A DNA stretch of 41,255 nt from GCA-020344555 sp964405925 (GTDB lineage Bacteria; Planctomycetota; Phycisphaerae; UBA1845). The notes under the pieces are model-generated. The model saw only the letters and a list, made by a program, of their open reading frames with translations, was not told where the DNA came from and did no database searches. Positions 33,284-41,255 of the stretch are shown here, one piece after another. The DNA lies in the NCBI GenBank assembly GCA_964405925.1, contig CAYOQG010000009.1:1-41255 (forward strand). The letters run 5' to 3'. Position 1 is the first letter of the stretch; every line of letters starts with the position of its first letter. A program made the position numbers and the translations under genes.

Positions 33284-34945
33284 TCAATCATCCCGCTGAT
33301 CCGGTGGTTTGAGGATTGGCAGCTTGTCGAACTCGTGCTCCGGCTTGTGAAGCTCAAGCTCTTCGATCAGGATCGCAGGGGCGATGACGCTCGACGGTGT
33401 ACCGGAGGTCGAGTTGTAGACTTTTTGCTCCTTTCCAGCAGCCACGATGTCCTTGAGAACACGCTCCTCCACCTCCGCAAACTCTAACCCACGGACCAGC
33501 TCCTCGCGACCATCGGCGACATACACCTTGTACGCGTGAATCGGGTCGCCCAGGTAGCTCCAACCGCCTTGCTCCATGGACTCAACTCGCAATCCAAACT
33601 CGAGACCCTCTTCGCGGGCGACCTCGATGAATCTCTTTTTTAACTCGGCTGCGGGAATCCCCTCGTCGTCGGTAATGTAGAGGCAGCCGATGTGCGCATC
33701 CGCATCCCCATACCCACCCCGGCCGTGACCCGTCGTGTGCTTAATCTTCCGCGTCGGTGTTCGACTGGCCAGCAGGGTCAGCAGCTTTCCCTGCTCGACA
33801 AGCTCCACCCGCTCCGGTGGTACTGCTTCGTCGTCATACGTATACGCCCCTGCGAGAAGCGCACCCTCAAACCACTCTTCACGGGGATCATCATAGATGT
33901 GAAACGACCGCGGCAGGATACGCAGCCCCAACTTCTTCTCAAAGCTGTTGTCCCCCCAACCACTACTGCCAAGGGGCACGGGTTTTGCGCAAAGACCATC
34001 ACCCAACAGACTCTCGAAAACCTTCCCCGCAGCCACAGGCTCAAAAAGGACGGGGCCTGCGTAGTAATCCAGCACTGGGGCCTCGCTTAACGCGATCAGC
34101 TTCGTGCACATCGTCCGGATATCGGCCAGCATCTTTTCGATCGGCGGCAATTGGCCGATCTGCAGACCGAGATATTGGCGACTATCCGTAAGCCGCATGC
34201 CCTCCGCTGCCTGGATCTCGGCGTTGACCTCGACATATACACCGGTGTCCGCCTTGCGCAGCCGGGTCCCCTCGGAGTTGACAATCCACTGATCAACCGC
34301 ACCGCCATAGAAGACCACATCGGCATCCTGAATCTTTGGGTACTCCATGAACACGGCTGACAACCGCTTGACGTTCGTCTCCCACTGCGTCCGATCGAGC
34401 TTGACGGTGGCGGGCGGCTCAACCTCCTGGACGGGGTTGGCCAGGCCGAAGTCATCCGGGCGGTCCTCGACATTCTTCTCCTTTAGAAGAGCGCGCTTCC
34501 GCGTGAATGCTTCCACGGCCCGTTTGTAGTCTATATCCGTCACTTGCCAGATCGCATGGCGGAGGGCTTCGTAGTCATCATCGAGAGGCAGGCCGGTTCG
34601 GCCACCGCCCCCTCCCCCGATGTTGCTGTTGTCCAACTCATATGACCCCACTCGTACGCGGCTGCTCAGCATGCGACGCCGATCGTCGTCGGACAGAAGC
34701 AGACCGCCATAGGCTGCCCGTATACTCACTGCCCACCGATCTTCCGCGCTGTACTGAATGAAGTACGGTCGTGGCAGCCCTTCGAGCACCAGCTTCTCCA
34801 TGGAACGGGCAAGCTCGTCAGCCATGGCGTCCATCAGAACGTCGCGGGCACCGGTGTGGCCCTCTGCGCGAACATGGCTTGCCCCTGCCAGGATTAGCAG
34901 GATGGCGGGGACATGATACCTGTTGAAGTTACGAATCAGCGGCAT
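33284..34945 (-). CDS. Exported TldE/PmbA-like protein lacking the metal motif
   Basis: A 553-residue protein from ATG 34945 (GAGG eight bases upstream; the first upstream ATG lacks one). A signal peptide ends near Ala-Ser-His-Val-Arg-Ala. The rest follows the TldD/PmbA plan, including Val-Asn-Ser-Glu-Gly-Thr, a Tyr-x-Gly-Pro-Val strand, Tyr-Asp-Asp-Glu-Ala/Gly-Val and Thr-Gly-His-Gly-Arg. At the position of HExxxH the protein reads Phe-Glu-Ser-Leu-Leu-Gly-Asp, so both His and the Glu are replaced. It therefore should not bind zinc, like TldE in E. coli. A poly-Gly stretch is near residue 111. It lies 56 bases after the TldD-like gene and probably forms a complex with its product. Confidence 0.85.
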   Translation of the reverse strand: MPLIRNFNRYHVPAILLILAGASHVRAEGHTGARDVLMDAMADELARSMEKLVLEGLPRPYFIQYSAEDRWAVSIRAAYGGLLLSDDDRRRMLSSRVRVGSYELDNSNIGGGGGGRTGLPLDDDYEALRHAIWQVTDIDYKRAVEAFTRKRALLKEKNVEDRPDDFGLANPVQEVEPPATVKLDRTQWETNVKRLSAVFMEYPKIQDADVVFYGGAVDQWIVNSEGTRLRKADTGVYVEVNAEIQAAEGMRLTDSRQYLGLQIGQLPPIEKMLADIRTMCTKLIALSEAPVLDYYAGPVLFEPVAAGKVFESLLGDGLCAKPVPLGSSGWGDNSFEKKLGLRILPRSFHIYDDPREEWFEGALLAGAYTYDDEAVPPERVELVEQGKLLTLLASRTPTRKIKHTTGHGRGGYGDADAHIGCLYITDDEGIPAAELKKRFIEVAREEGLEFGLRVESMEQGGWSYLGDPIHAYKVYVADGREELVRGLEFAEVEERVLKDIVAAGKEQKVYNSTSGTPSSVIAPAILIEELELHKPEHEFDKLPILKPPDQRDD

Positions 34946-35001
34946 GTTGCGAACCTCGCTTAGCACTTACTTTACAAATAGCCAACGGACAGCAAACTTC
35001 A

Positions 35002-36729
35002 TCAGGGCTTTTTCAACCCCAGCGGAGGATCGAGGATCGGGGGGCGAGATTGGCTACGCGCACGCTTCTCGATCTCGATCGTCGACACGAGGATGCTTGG
35101 CGATACCGCCGCAACCGGGACCCACCCCGATTCCGCTCCGCACGAACCGTTGAACACGGCGAGATCGTCACCCGCGCGAACGATCTTCTCAAAGCAGGTC
35201 AGCGGGGTGCCCACGATGTCCACCCCGCGGATCAACTCATCGTCTCGACCATCTGCGTAGACGCGGTAGACAAGGATCGGAAGCACTTTGAACGATTGCG
35301 GACCACTTCGCCCAGTCAACGTGAACCCACCGGAGATATCCTCAAACAGTAGACCGTAGGGCTTGTCTTGCCGGGTGCACTCCTCGATCAACAATCTGCG
35401 AAGCTCCTCGAAAGGAACCCGATTCTTCGCTTCAACGATGAGATTCCCTTGTCGGGAAACGACGGCGTGACCTGCTTGACGGCGTCCATGTCCGTTGGAG
35501 TGTGGAAATCCCTCGACCGGGCTTCGCGACATCAAGAATGTCTGCAAGATTCCCGAGTCGACCAGCGTCACCCGCGACGCCTGGACACCTTCGTCGTCGT
35601 AGAGGTAATGACCACGAAGATCGACACCGGCGAGCGCTGCGACCGTGGGATCGTCGTATACGTTGATGAACTCCGGAAGAACCACATGTCCAATCTTTTT
35701 GGTGAATGTCTGTCCCTCAGTGACGTCTTTTTGGCGGTGTCCTTCGATCCGATGGCCAAAAATCTCATGGAAAAACACACCCGCGGCGCGGTTCCGCAGG
35801 ATGGCGGGACCGATGTAAGGCTCTGCCAACGGCGCCTCGCGCAACGCTAGAACTTGTCCGATAATCGCTCGAAATGCGTCTGCCAGCTCCTTGTCACCAG
35901 GAAGCCTATCCGGCGTGGCCCCATTGAAATCAACGGACTGTCCCAAATCCATCCCGTCTTCTGCCTTCGTGGCCGCCGACAGGGTGATCCGATAACGCGT
36001 CTGCGCGGTCTTCAGTTGAGCCCCCTCGCTCGTCACAAGACGACGCGTGCCGGCATAGGCGCCAACGGTCACGCTTGAACCATAGATGAGCGGGAACTCA
36101 CGGGCGAGGGCGGAGATTCCACGGATGCGATCGCCCCATGCCTCGTGGTCGAACTCCAGCACCGCGGGACTCTCAAAGTACACATGCACCTTCTCGCGGC
36201 TGAAGTCGTCCGACTGATCCTCTTCCTCGACCTTGACCTTCAGGTTCGTTTTGATCTGAGTAAGCCGCTTGGCGGCGCTTTTGAAGGTCTGGTCAGTGTG
36301 ATACCACATAGCACGTTTGACCGAGTCCGACTCGCCTTCCAGCGATAGGGGGATGTTGCCGCTTCCCAGATCACGCGATGGTCCTCCGCCTCGCAATTGG
36401 TGCGTGTTGTCCAGCTTGTAGTCACCCACGCGAAGATCGATGTTCAGGTTCCGTTCCCTTGTCTTATCATCCCTTATAAGCGCACCAAGCGTCGCGCTGA
36501 CCACGGCCCGCTCTTCGTCATAGACACCGTAGGCCATGTAGTAGGGCTTGGTGCCATCAGGTGCGACGAGGTGCTCCATCGAGTACCTCAGCTCGTCTGC
36601 GAGACATGTCATCAACGGGTCCGCCGAGGGACTCTCTGGCGAACCTTCACCTGCGTCGTAAGCTTTTGCCACCAACGCGAATGGCGGGACAAACAAAATG
36701 ACCCAGACCAGGGATTGCGTGACCTTCAT
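35002..36729 (-). CDS. Exported TldD-like metallopeptidase
   Basis: A 575-residue protein from ATG 36729 (AAGGATGAG upstream), with a signal peptide ending near Val-Ala-Lys-Ala. It has the TldD plan and keeps the zinc motif His321-Glu-Ile-Phe-Gly-His326, followed by Arg-Ile-Glu-Gly-His-Arg-Gln. Conserved surrounding motifs are Arg-Asn-Arg-Ala-Ala-Gly-Val-Phe-Phe, Tyr-Asp-Asp-Glu-Gly-Val and Met-Ser-Arg-Ser-Pro-Val. Cytoplasmic TldD/TldE cleave unfolded peptides in microcin maturation and antitoxin turnover. Here both members carry export signals, so the complex should act in the periplasm. It is followed by the inactive paralogue. Confidence 0.9.
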   Translation of the reverse strand: MKVTQSLVWVILFVPPFALVAKAYDAGEGSPESPSADPLMTCLADELRYSMEHLVAPDGTKPYYMAYGVYDEERAVVSATLGALIRDDKTRERNLNIDLRVGDYKLDNTHQLRGGGPSRDLGSGNIPLSLEGESDSVKRAMWYHTDQTFKSAAKRLTQIKTNLKVKVEEEDQSDDFSREKVHVYFESPAVLEFDHEAWGDRIRGISALAREFPLIYGSSVTVGAYAGTRRLVTSEGAQLKTAQTRYRITLSAATKAEDGMDLGQSVDFNGATPDRLPGDKELADAFRAIIGQVLALREAPLAEPYIGPAILRNRAAGVFFHEIFGHRIEGHRQKDVTEGQTFTKKIGHVVLPEFINVYDDPTVAALAGVDLRGHYLYDDEGVQASRVTLVDSGILQTFLMSRSPVEGFPHSNGHGRRQAGHAVVSRQGNLIVEAKNRVPFEELRRLLIEECTRQDKPYGLLFEDISGGFTLTGRSGPQSFKVLPILVYRVYADGRDDELIRGVDIVGTPLTCFEKIVRAGDDLAVFNGSCGAESGWVPVAAVSPSILVSTIEIEKRARSQSRPPILDPPLGLKKP

Positions 36730-36943
36730 AGACTCATCCTTCTCGACCCAAGGGGCACACCTCCGCTGTGGGGCGGTAACCACGGCCCGGGGGGAAACCC
36801 GCGAGGGACCGCCGGGATCTACCGCACACCCACGGGGACCGTGGCCTGCGTGCTACAGCGTGTGCATCGATTGGGAAAGGCCCGTGGTTTACCAAGAAAT
36901 CAAACCATCTGTTCATCTATGGCAGAATCGCCCCACCTCGACC

Positions 36944-38140
36944 TCAGACCTCCACCTCGCCGTCTCGAAAAGCCTCCGGTCTGCCAAACAGCGCGATGCA
37001 CGCGGTAAACCCATGAACGAAGTTGCTGCCGCCCACCGGTCCGAACTCGCCAGCGCAGAAGCAGCCTGCAACCGGTACGTTTCCCAACAGCTCGCGCACG
37101 ACACCCACGTCATGCCCAGGCTGCGGCCACATGTTAATGCCACGACCGTTGCACCCGAAAATCAACGCACCTCCCACATCGGCGTCCGCGTACGGTGCAA
37201 GCAAGGCCCGAAGGTCCTCATCTGCACTGGCTGCGTCTCGCACGTGGAACTGGACTGTCGCTCCGACGCGGGCGTGCCCGGCGATGCCGATCGCCCCGGT
37301 ATTTCGATCCACTCCGATGATGTTCTGGATCAGAAAATCCCCGCGAACAAATGGGTTCTTGTACTCATCGATGACCCGACCGACGAACAGCGATTCTCTC
37401 GCGAGCCGCTCATCCTCCTCAGAAAGGTTCAAGAGTACGTCCTGCAACTGCTCCAGCGGGGCCCGACCGCCCAAAGCGCGGATCACATTCCGCTCCCCCC
37501 TGGTAATCACGAAAGGTTTGCCAATGGGGCGGCACCCTTGGGATACGATCGTCCGCACGCGCATACCGCCCGTCAGGGCAACGCCGACAAGTCCCTCCTC
37601 GTAGATCTCGCCGTTGACGATCAGACGATTCTGTCCGGGCTCACGGGCCGCGCTCGCCACTCCCCCGATGAGTGGTGCACCGGGAAACGCCTCGCTGATC
37701 CGCTCCACAAACTCGTAGATGGCGATGCGGAATGGATCCCCGACAGCGATGAAAACCGGATCGCTTTCCGGTGACACGCCGACCATCCGCTCCCAGTCCG
37801 CAGCCACGTTAAGGGACTCCAATTCGCTTTGCCGAATGTGGTAGGGACGGATCCGCACGTCGGGCACAGAACCGACCAGCAGCGACATGGACGGCCCCTG
37901 CTCCAGCTCTTTGTCACACCCGATGGTCCCCTGCGCAGTGCACCCCAGAATGACCGCTCCAGGCAGCCTTTCTTGAAGCCTGTCGACCACCCCCCCCAGC
38001 TCGTCATCATAGTGCGACGTCGCGAACAGAAACGCGAGGTCGACCATCCCGGGGGTGACGTGGGTGTCGATCGGACGCAGCAGTTCTTGGGTAGCCTCGT
38101 CGGCACTACCTACGGTTGTAACGGATGACGAGAATCTCAC
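36944..38140 (-). CDS. FIST N/FIST C domain sensory protein
   Basis: A 398-residue protein with FIST_N (about 35-225: Gly-Cys-Thr-Ala-Gln-Gly-Thr-Ile-Gly, Gly-Gly-Val-Ala-Ser-Ala, Gly-Leu-Val-Gly-Val-Ala-Leu) and FIST_C (about 240-380: Asp-Phe-Leu-Ile-Gln-Asn-Ile-Ile, Phe-Gly-Cys-Asn-Gly-Arg-Gly, Gly-Cys-Phe-Cys-Ala-Gly-Glu-Phe-Gly-Pro-Val-Gly). FIST domains are proposed to bind small ligands such as amino acids in signal transduction. No kinase or output domain is fused, and no signalling gene adjoins. Start is GTG 38140; the Shine-Dalgarno sequence is weak. It lies 214 bases upstream of the TldD-like gene on the same strand. Confidence 0.9.
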   Translation of the reverse strand: MRFSSSVTTVGSADEATQELLRPIDTHVTPGMVDLAFLFATSHYDDELGGVVDRLQERLPGAVILGCTAQGTIGCDKELEQGPSMSLLVGSVPDVRIRPYHIRQSELESLNVAADWERMVGVSPESDPVFIAVGDPFRIAIYEFVERISEAFPGAPLIGGVASAAREPGQNRLIVNGEIYEEGLVGVALTGGMRVRTIVSQGCRPIGKPFVITRGERNVIRALGGRAPLEQLQDVLLNLSEEDERLARESLFVGRVIDEYKNPFVRGDFLIQNIIGVDRNTGAIGIAGHARVGATVQFHVRDAASADEDLRALLAPYADADVGGALIFGCNGRGINMWPQPGHDVGVVRELLGNVPVAGCFCAGEFGPVGGSNFVHGFTACIALFGRPEAFRDGEVEV

Positions 38141-38314
38141 AGCGTTGCGATCCCAACCCCGTGCCGTAGTCTAATCACGATCCCCCAGGCGGCTCGGGTC
38201 CCTCCAGTAAACCATACGCAACCATAGGCCGGGCTGGTCAAAGAATCAAATTGGCTATATGTTGGAGGCTGATGATCGTCTCCTGCCTGATATGACAGGA
38301 AACCCGGCTACCCG

Positions 38315-41255
38315 ATGTCTCGCAACCAAACCGACACAACGGAATTTTGGCACGTTCGCGTTCGGCCGCGGACACCGCAGCTCGATGGCCACGGCCGAGA
38401 TGTCCTCGCGGACGCGCGGCAGATCGGCTTGAACCACATCGAGGGGATCCGCTCCAGCCGCATTTATCTTCTCGCCGGCCATCTGCCCGAGCAAAGCGTT
38501 GCCCTGATTGCCGACGAGCTGCTCACGGATCCCGTGGCCGAACGCTGCACCTATCACCGCGGCCTATCGAAACGTGACGACACCAACCCCGCAGTCGAGG
38601 TACAGACGCTCCCGGGCGTCATGGACCCTGTGGCGATGAGTGCGCTCGAGGGTGCACGCAGGTTACTTGAAGCTCGGGGATTCAACTTCCAGACTTTGCG
38701 TGATGTGCGTACCACCCGACGGTACGAGGTGCTGGGTGCGCGGACTCGTATGGAACTGGAGCAGATCGCCGCACAGGTGCTCGCGAATCCCTGTATAGAG
38801 CGCTGGTACTTGCAGGGTTTCGGGCGGACCGACCTGATTCCTGATGAGTTCCCGATTCCGCCCCAGTACGCCTTCCAGCTCGGACACATCCCGATCCGCG
38901 GGCTCGCCGACGACGAACTTGCCCGACTGTCCCGTGAGGCCCACCTCTTTTTGTCCCTGGACGAAATGCGAGCGATCCAAGATCACTTTGCCGGTCTTGG
39001 CCGCGAGCCGACTGATCTGGAGCTCGAGACCCTCGCCCAGACCTGGTCGGAGCATTGCGTCCACAAGACGCTTAAAAGCGCGATCGATTACCGGGGCGAT
39101 GACTTCGACGGAAAGGGTCGTCTCGAACTCCACTTTGACAACCTGCTCGAGGACACCATCGCCACCGCTACCACACGGCTCGATCGCGACTGGTGCTTGT
39201 CGGTTTTTGTCGATAACGCCGGTGTCATCGCCTTCGACGATCAGTATGGCCTGGCATTCAAAGTCGAGACCCACAATCATCCCTCCGCCATCGAGCCATA
39301 TGGTGGGGCAGCCACCGGTGTGGGCGGGTGCATCCGTGACGTCATGGGTTGCGGTCTCGGTGCCAAACCGATTGCATCGACGGACGTATTCTGCTTCGCA
39401 CCACCCGATTTCGCCCCGGCCAGACTGCCAAAGGACGTCCTGCACCCCCGGCGCATTCTAAAAGGTGTCGTCGGCGGGGTGCGCGACTACGGCAACCGAA
39501 TGGGCATCCCGACGGTCAACGGCACGATCCACTTTGATGATCGCTACCTCGCCAACCCTCTCGTGTTTTGCGGCTGTGTCGGCCTCATCCCGCGTGATCG
39601 GATTGCGAAAGAGGCCAGACCCGGTGATCGAATCGTCGTCGCAGGTGGACGAACCGGACGCGACGGGATTCACGGGGCCACCTTCTCCTCGGCTGAGCTG
39701 ACTGATACCCACGCGGAGGAGTTCTCGCACGCCGTCCAGATCGGCCACGCCATCGAGGAGAAGAAGCTGCTTGATGCCTTGTTGCTCGCCCGTGATCACC
39801 CCGAAGGCTGCCTCTATTCCGCGGTCACCGACTGTGGTGCAGGTGGGCTCAGCAGCGCCGTCGGCGAGATGGGTAGAAACCTCGGTGCCTCGGTCGACCT
39901 CGACGATGTACCCCTCAAATACAGCGGACTCAAATACGACGAGATTTGGATCTCCGAAGCCCAGGAACGCATGGTCTTTGCAGTGCCACCCGATCGGCTC
40001 GAGACCCTGCTCGATCTGTTCGCTCGAGAGGAGGTCGAAGCCACCGTCATCGGGACGTTCACCAACGATCACATTCTCCATGTTCACTATCAAGGTGGGA
40101 CCGTCGGCGAACTGGACATGGATTTTCTGCACGACGGATATCCGCGGCAAACGCTCACCGCTTCCTGGACCGCATCGACCTCGGCACCAAGACCGGCAAC
40201 CGTGCTCACCGGTAACGCGAAGCAGCCAACCGATCCAAATGAACAGTTGCTCACACTGCTCTCCGAGTTCAGCACAGCCTCGAAAGAATGGGTGATCCGT
40301 CAGTACGACCATGAGGTGCAAGGGCGCAGCGTAATCAAACCGCTCGTCGGCCCCGGCATCGGCCCCTCGGACGCCGCCGTTCTCCGACCGCTTTACGACA
40401 GCTTTCGCGGAATGGCTGTCGGCTGTGGATTGTGTCCCGAGCTGAGCGATATCGATCCGTACTGGATGGCGGTGATGGCCGTCGACGAGGCATTGCGAAA
40501 CGTGATCTGCGTTGGTGCGAATCCGGATCACACAGCCATCCTTGACAACTTCTGCTGGCCCAAGGTTGACACAGAGGAGTCACTCGGTGCACTGGTGCGG
40601 GCATGCCGCGGGGCAAGCGACGCCGCCATCGCGTTCGGACTCCCCTTCATCTCGGGAAAGGACTCGCTCAACAACGAGTTCTCCATGAGCGCGGAGGAGG
40701 CGAAACGGACCGGACTACCCAAGCAGATCGCCATTCCTTATACGCTCTTGATCTCCGCTCTTGGTGTGATTGACGACGTTCGACAGTGCGTGTCGATGGA
40801 TCTCAAAAGACCAGGCAACCGGCTTGTATTGGCATCCGCTCCGGTGGATCGTGACGGCCGTGATGGTTTCCACGCAGCCCGGGCGACGCACCATCAAGTA
40901 GCGGATCTGATTCGCAGCGGAAAGGTCCGCGCCGCTCACGACGTAAGCGACGGCGGACTCGCGGTGACCATCGCCGAAATGTGCGTCGCCTCCAACCTGG
41001 GTGCGACAATCAACATCGAGGCTGAGCAGTACGAACATTCCATCTTTGCTCCCACAGCCACTACGTACCTGTTGGAGATGGAGGAGAAACACGCCGTCGC
41101 ATCCAACCTACCGATCATCGGCACAGTCGAGCAAGAAGCACGCTTGAGAATCAACGCCCAAGGGATCGAGCGAACGCCAACTCCGCACGCTGCTCAACCC
41201 CCCTCTTTCCCCCCTTTGCAAGGGGGGATGAAAGGGGGGTTGCGCCGCTCGATTC
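38315..41255 (+). CDS. purL: Phosphoribosylformylglycinamidine synthase, PurS-PurS-PurL fusion (3' partial)
   Basis: The frame is open from ATG 38315 to the window end (980 codons). An in-frame stop nine codons upstream limits the start. Residues about 10-80 and 88-165 are two PurS-like units ending Asn-Pro-Cys-Ile-Glu or similar. A linker has Leu-Asp-Glu-Met and Thr-Trp-Ser-Glu-His-Cys-Val-His-Lys. The first AIRS half has Thr319-His-Asn-His322-Pro and Gly-Gly-Ala-Ala-Thr-Gly-Val-Gly-Gly. The second has Ser780-Gly-Lys-Asp-Ser784, and the C-terminal half has His-Asp-Val-Ser-Asp-Gly-Gly. The enzyme converts FGAR to FGAM in purine synthesis with ATP and glutamine-derived ammonia. Whether a glutaminase domain follows is not visible. 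Residues about 960-976 are encoded by a palindromic repeat. Confidence 0.95.
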   Translation, partial: MSRNQTDTTEFWHVRVRPRTPQLDGHGRDVLADARQIGLNHIEGIRSSRIYLLAGHLPEQSVALIADELLTDPVAERCTYHRGLSKRDDTNPAVEVQTLPGVMDPVAMSALEGARRLLEARGFNFQTLRDVRTTRRYEVLGARTRMELEQIAAQVLANPCIERWYLQGFGRTDLIPDEFPIPPQYAFQLGHIPIRGLADDELARLSREAHLFLSLDEMRAIQDHFAGLGREPTDLELETLAQTWSEHCVHKTLKSAIDYRGDDFDGKGRLELHFDNLLEDTIATATTRLDRDWCLSVFVDNAGVIAFDDQYGLAFKVETHNHPSAIEPYGGAATGVGGCIRDVMGCGLGAKPIASTDVFCFAPPDFAPARLPKDVLHPRRILKGVVGGVRDYGNRMGIPTVNGTIHFDDRYLANPLVFCGCVGLIPRDRIAKEARPGDRIVVAGGRTGRDGIHGATFSSAELTDTHAEEFSHAVQIGHAIEEKKLLDALLLARDHPEGCLYSAVTDCGAGGLSSAVGEMGRNLGASVDLDDVPLKYSGLKYDEIWISEAQERMVFAVPPDRLETLLDLFAREEVEATVIGTFTNDHILHVHYQGGTVGELDMDFLHDGYPRQTLTASWTASTSAPRPATVLTGNAKQPTDPNEQLLTLLSEFSTASKEWVIRQYDHEVQGRSVIKPLVGPGIGPSDAAVLRPLYDSFRGMAVGCGLCPELSDIDPYWMAVMAVDEALRNVICVGANPDHTAILDNFCWPKVDTEESLGALVRACRGASDAAIAFGLPFISGKDSLNNEFSMSAEEAKRTGLPKQIAIPYTLLISALGVIDDVRQCVSMDLKRPGNRLVLASAPVDRDGRDGFHAARATHHQVADLIRSGKVRAAHDVSDGGLAVTIAEMCVASNLGATINIEAEQYEHSIFAPTATTYLLEMEEKHAVASNLPIIGTVEQEARLRINAQGIERTPTPHAAQPPSFPPLQGGMKGGLRRSI
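41196..41241 (+). repeat. C-tract/G-tract palindromic repeat inside purL
   Basis: An inverted repeat of two nested arms: AACCCCCC pairs with GGGGGGTT and an inner CCCCCC with GGGGGG, separated by TCTTT and ATGAAA spacers and a TTTGCAA centre. Similar C/G-tract palindromes are dispersed in many bacterial genomes. This copy is in frame and adds a Pro-Pro-Ser-Phe-Pro-Pro-Leu-Gln-Gly-Gly peptide. Confidence 0.8.

Noticed and set aside
39458..40531. Minus-strand frame (357 codons) inside purL
   Set aside because: Runs through conserved PurL motifs on the other strand and shows no features of its own.

Overview
The window looks like a chromosomal segment of a Planctomycetota bacterium (roughly 60% G+C by eye). 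The reasons are a DUF4190 protein ending in an H-X9-DG-like motif, a secreted subtilase with a Cys-Gly/hydrophobic/Arg-rich C-terminal tail, paired exported TldD-like proteins, and REP-like multi-hairpin repeats. This placement is inference from gene content; no ribosomal marker is present. I see no phage, transposase or CRISPR array.

Left part (1-7652), nearly all on the minus strand: a truncated secreted protein at the edge, a DUF4190/pseudopilin-like protein, a stand-alone Clp N-domain protein, a membrane-tethered protein with SAP-like repeats, a small two-helix membrane protein, a large secreted S8 protease with PKD-like domains, and a translationally coupled pair of macrodomain hydrolase and Kdo/WaaP-type kinase. 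Next (7926-12538) comes a plus-strand export operon (TolC-like lipoprotein, HlyD/MacA adaptor, MacB/LolD-type ATPase) with no permease gene, then a tRNA-Thr(CGU) on the minus strand.

Middle part (12871-24328): a SNF2-family helicase with a co-directional 93-residue hypothetical, an ABC-2 exporter pair (NatA/NatB type), lexA, a YgiQ-type radical SAM protein and a glutaryl-CoA-type acyl-CoA dehydrogenase.

Right part (24717-41255): a YqiJ-like/flotillin operon whose first protein carries about a dozen Asp-His-Asp repeats. Convergent to it is a protein with a predicted winged helix followed by an ESCRT-III/Snf7-like helical region. A compact two-gene unit with its own promoter follows (Trx-fold-like small protein, then a degenerate P-loop kinase fused to a nucleoside deoxyribosyltransferase-like domain). 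It seems lower in G+C than its surroundings and is the best candidate for an undescribed system, possibly defensive. After it lie a small lipoprotein, a YhhQ-type queuosine-precursor transporter, two REP-like repeats, an exported TldE-like/TldD-like pair in which only one member keeps the HExxxH zinc motif, a FIST sensor protein, and a PurS-PurS-PurL fusion that runs off the right edge and contains a C-rich palindromic repeat read through in frame.

Starts were re-chosen in many genes from Shine-Dalgarno positions, signal peptides or overlap with neighbours; each entry says so.
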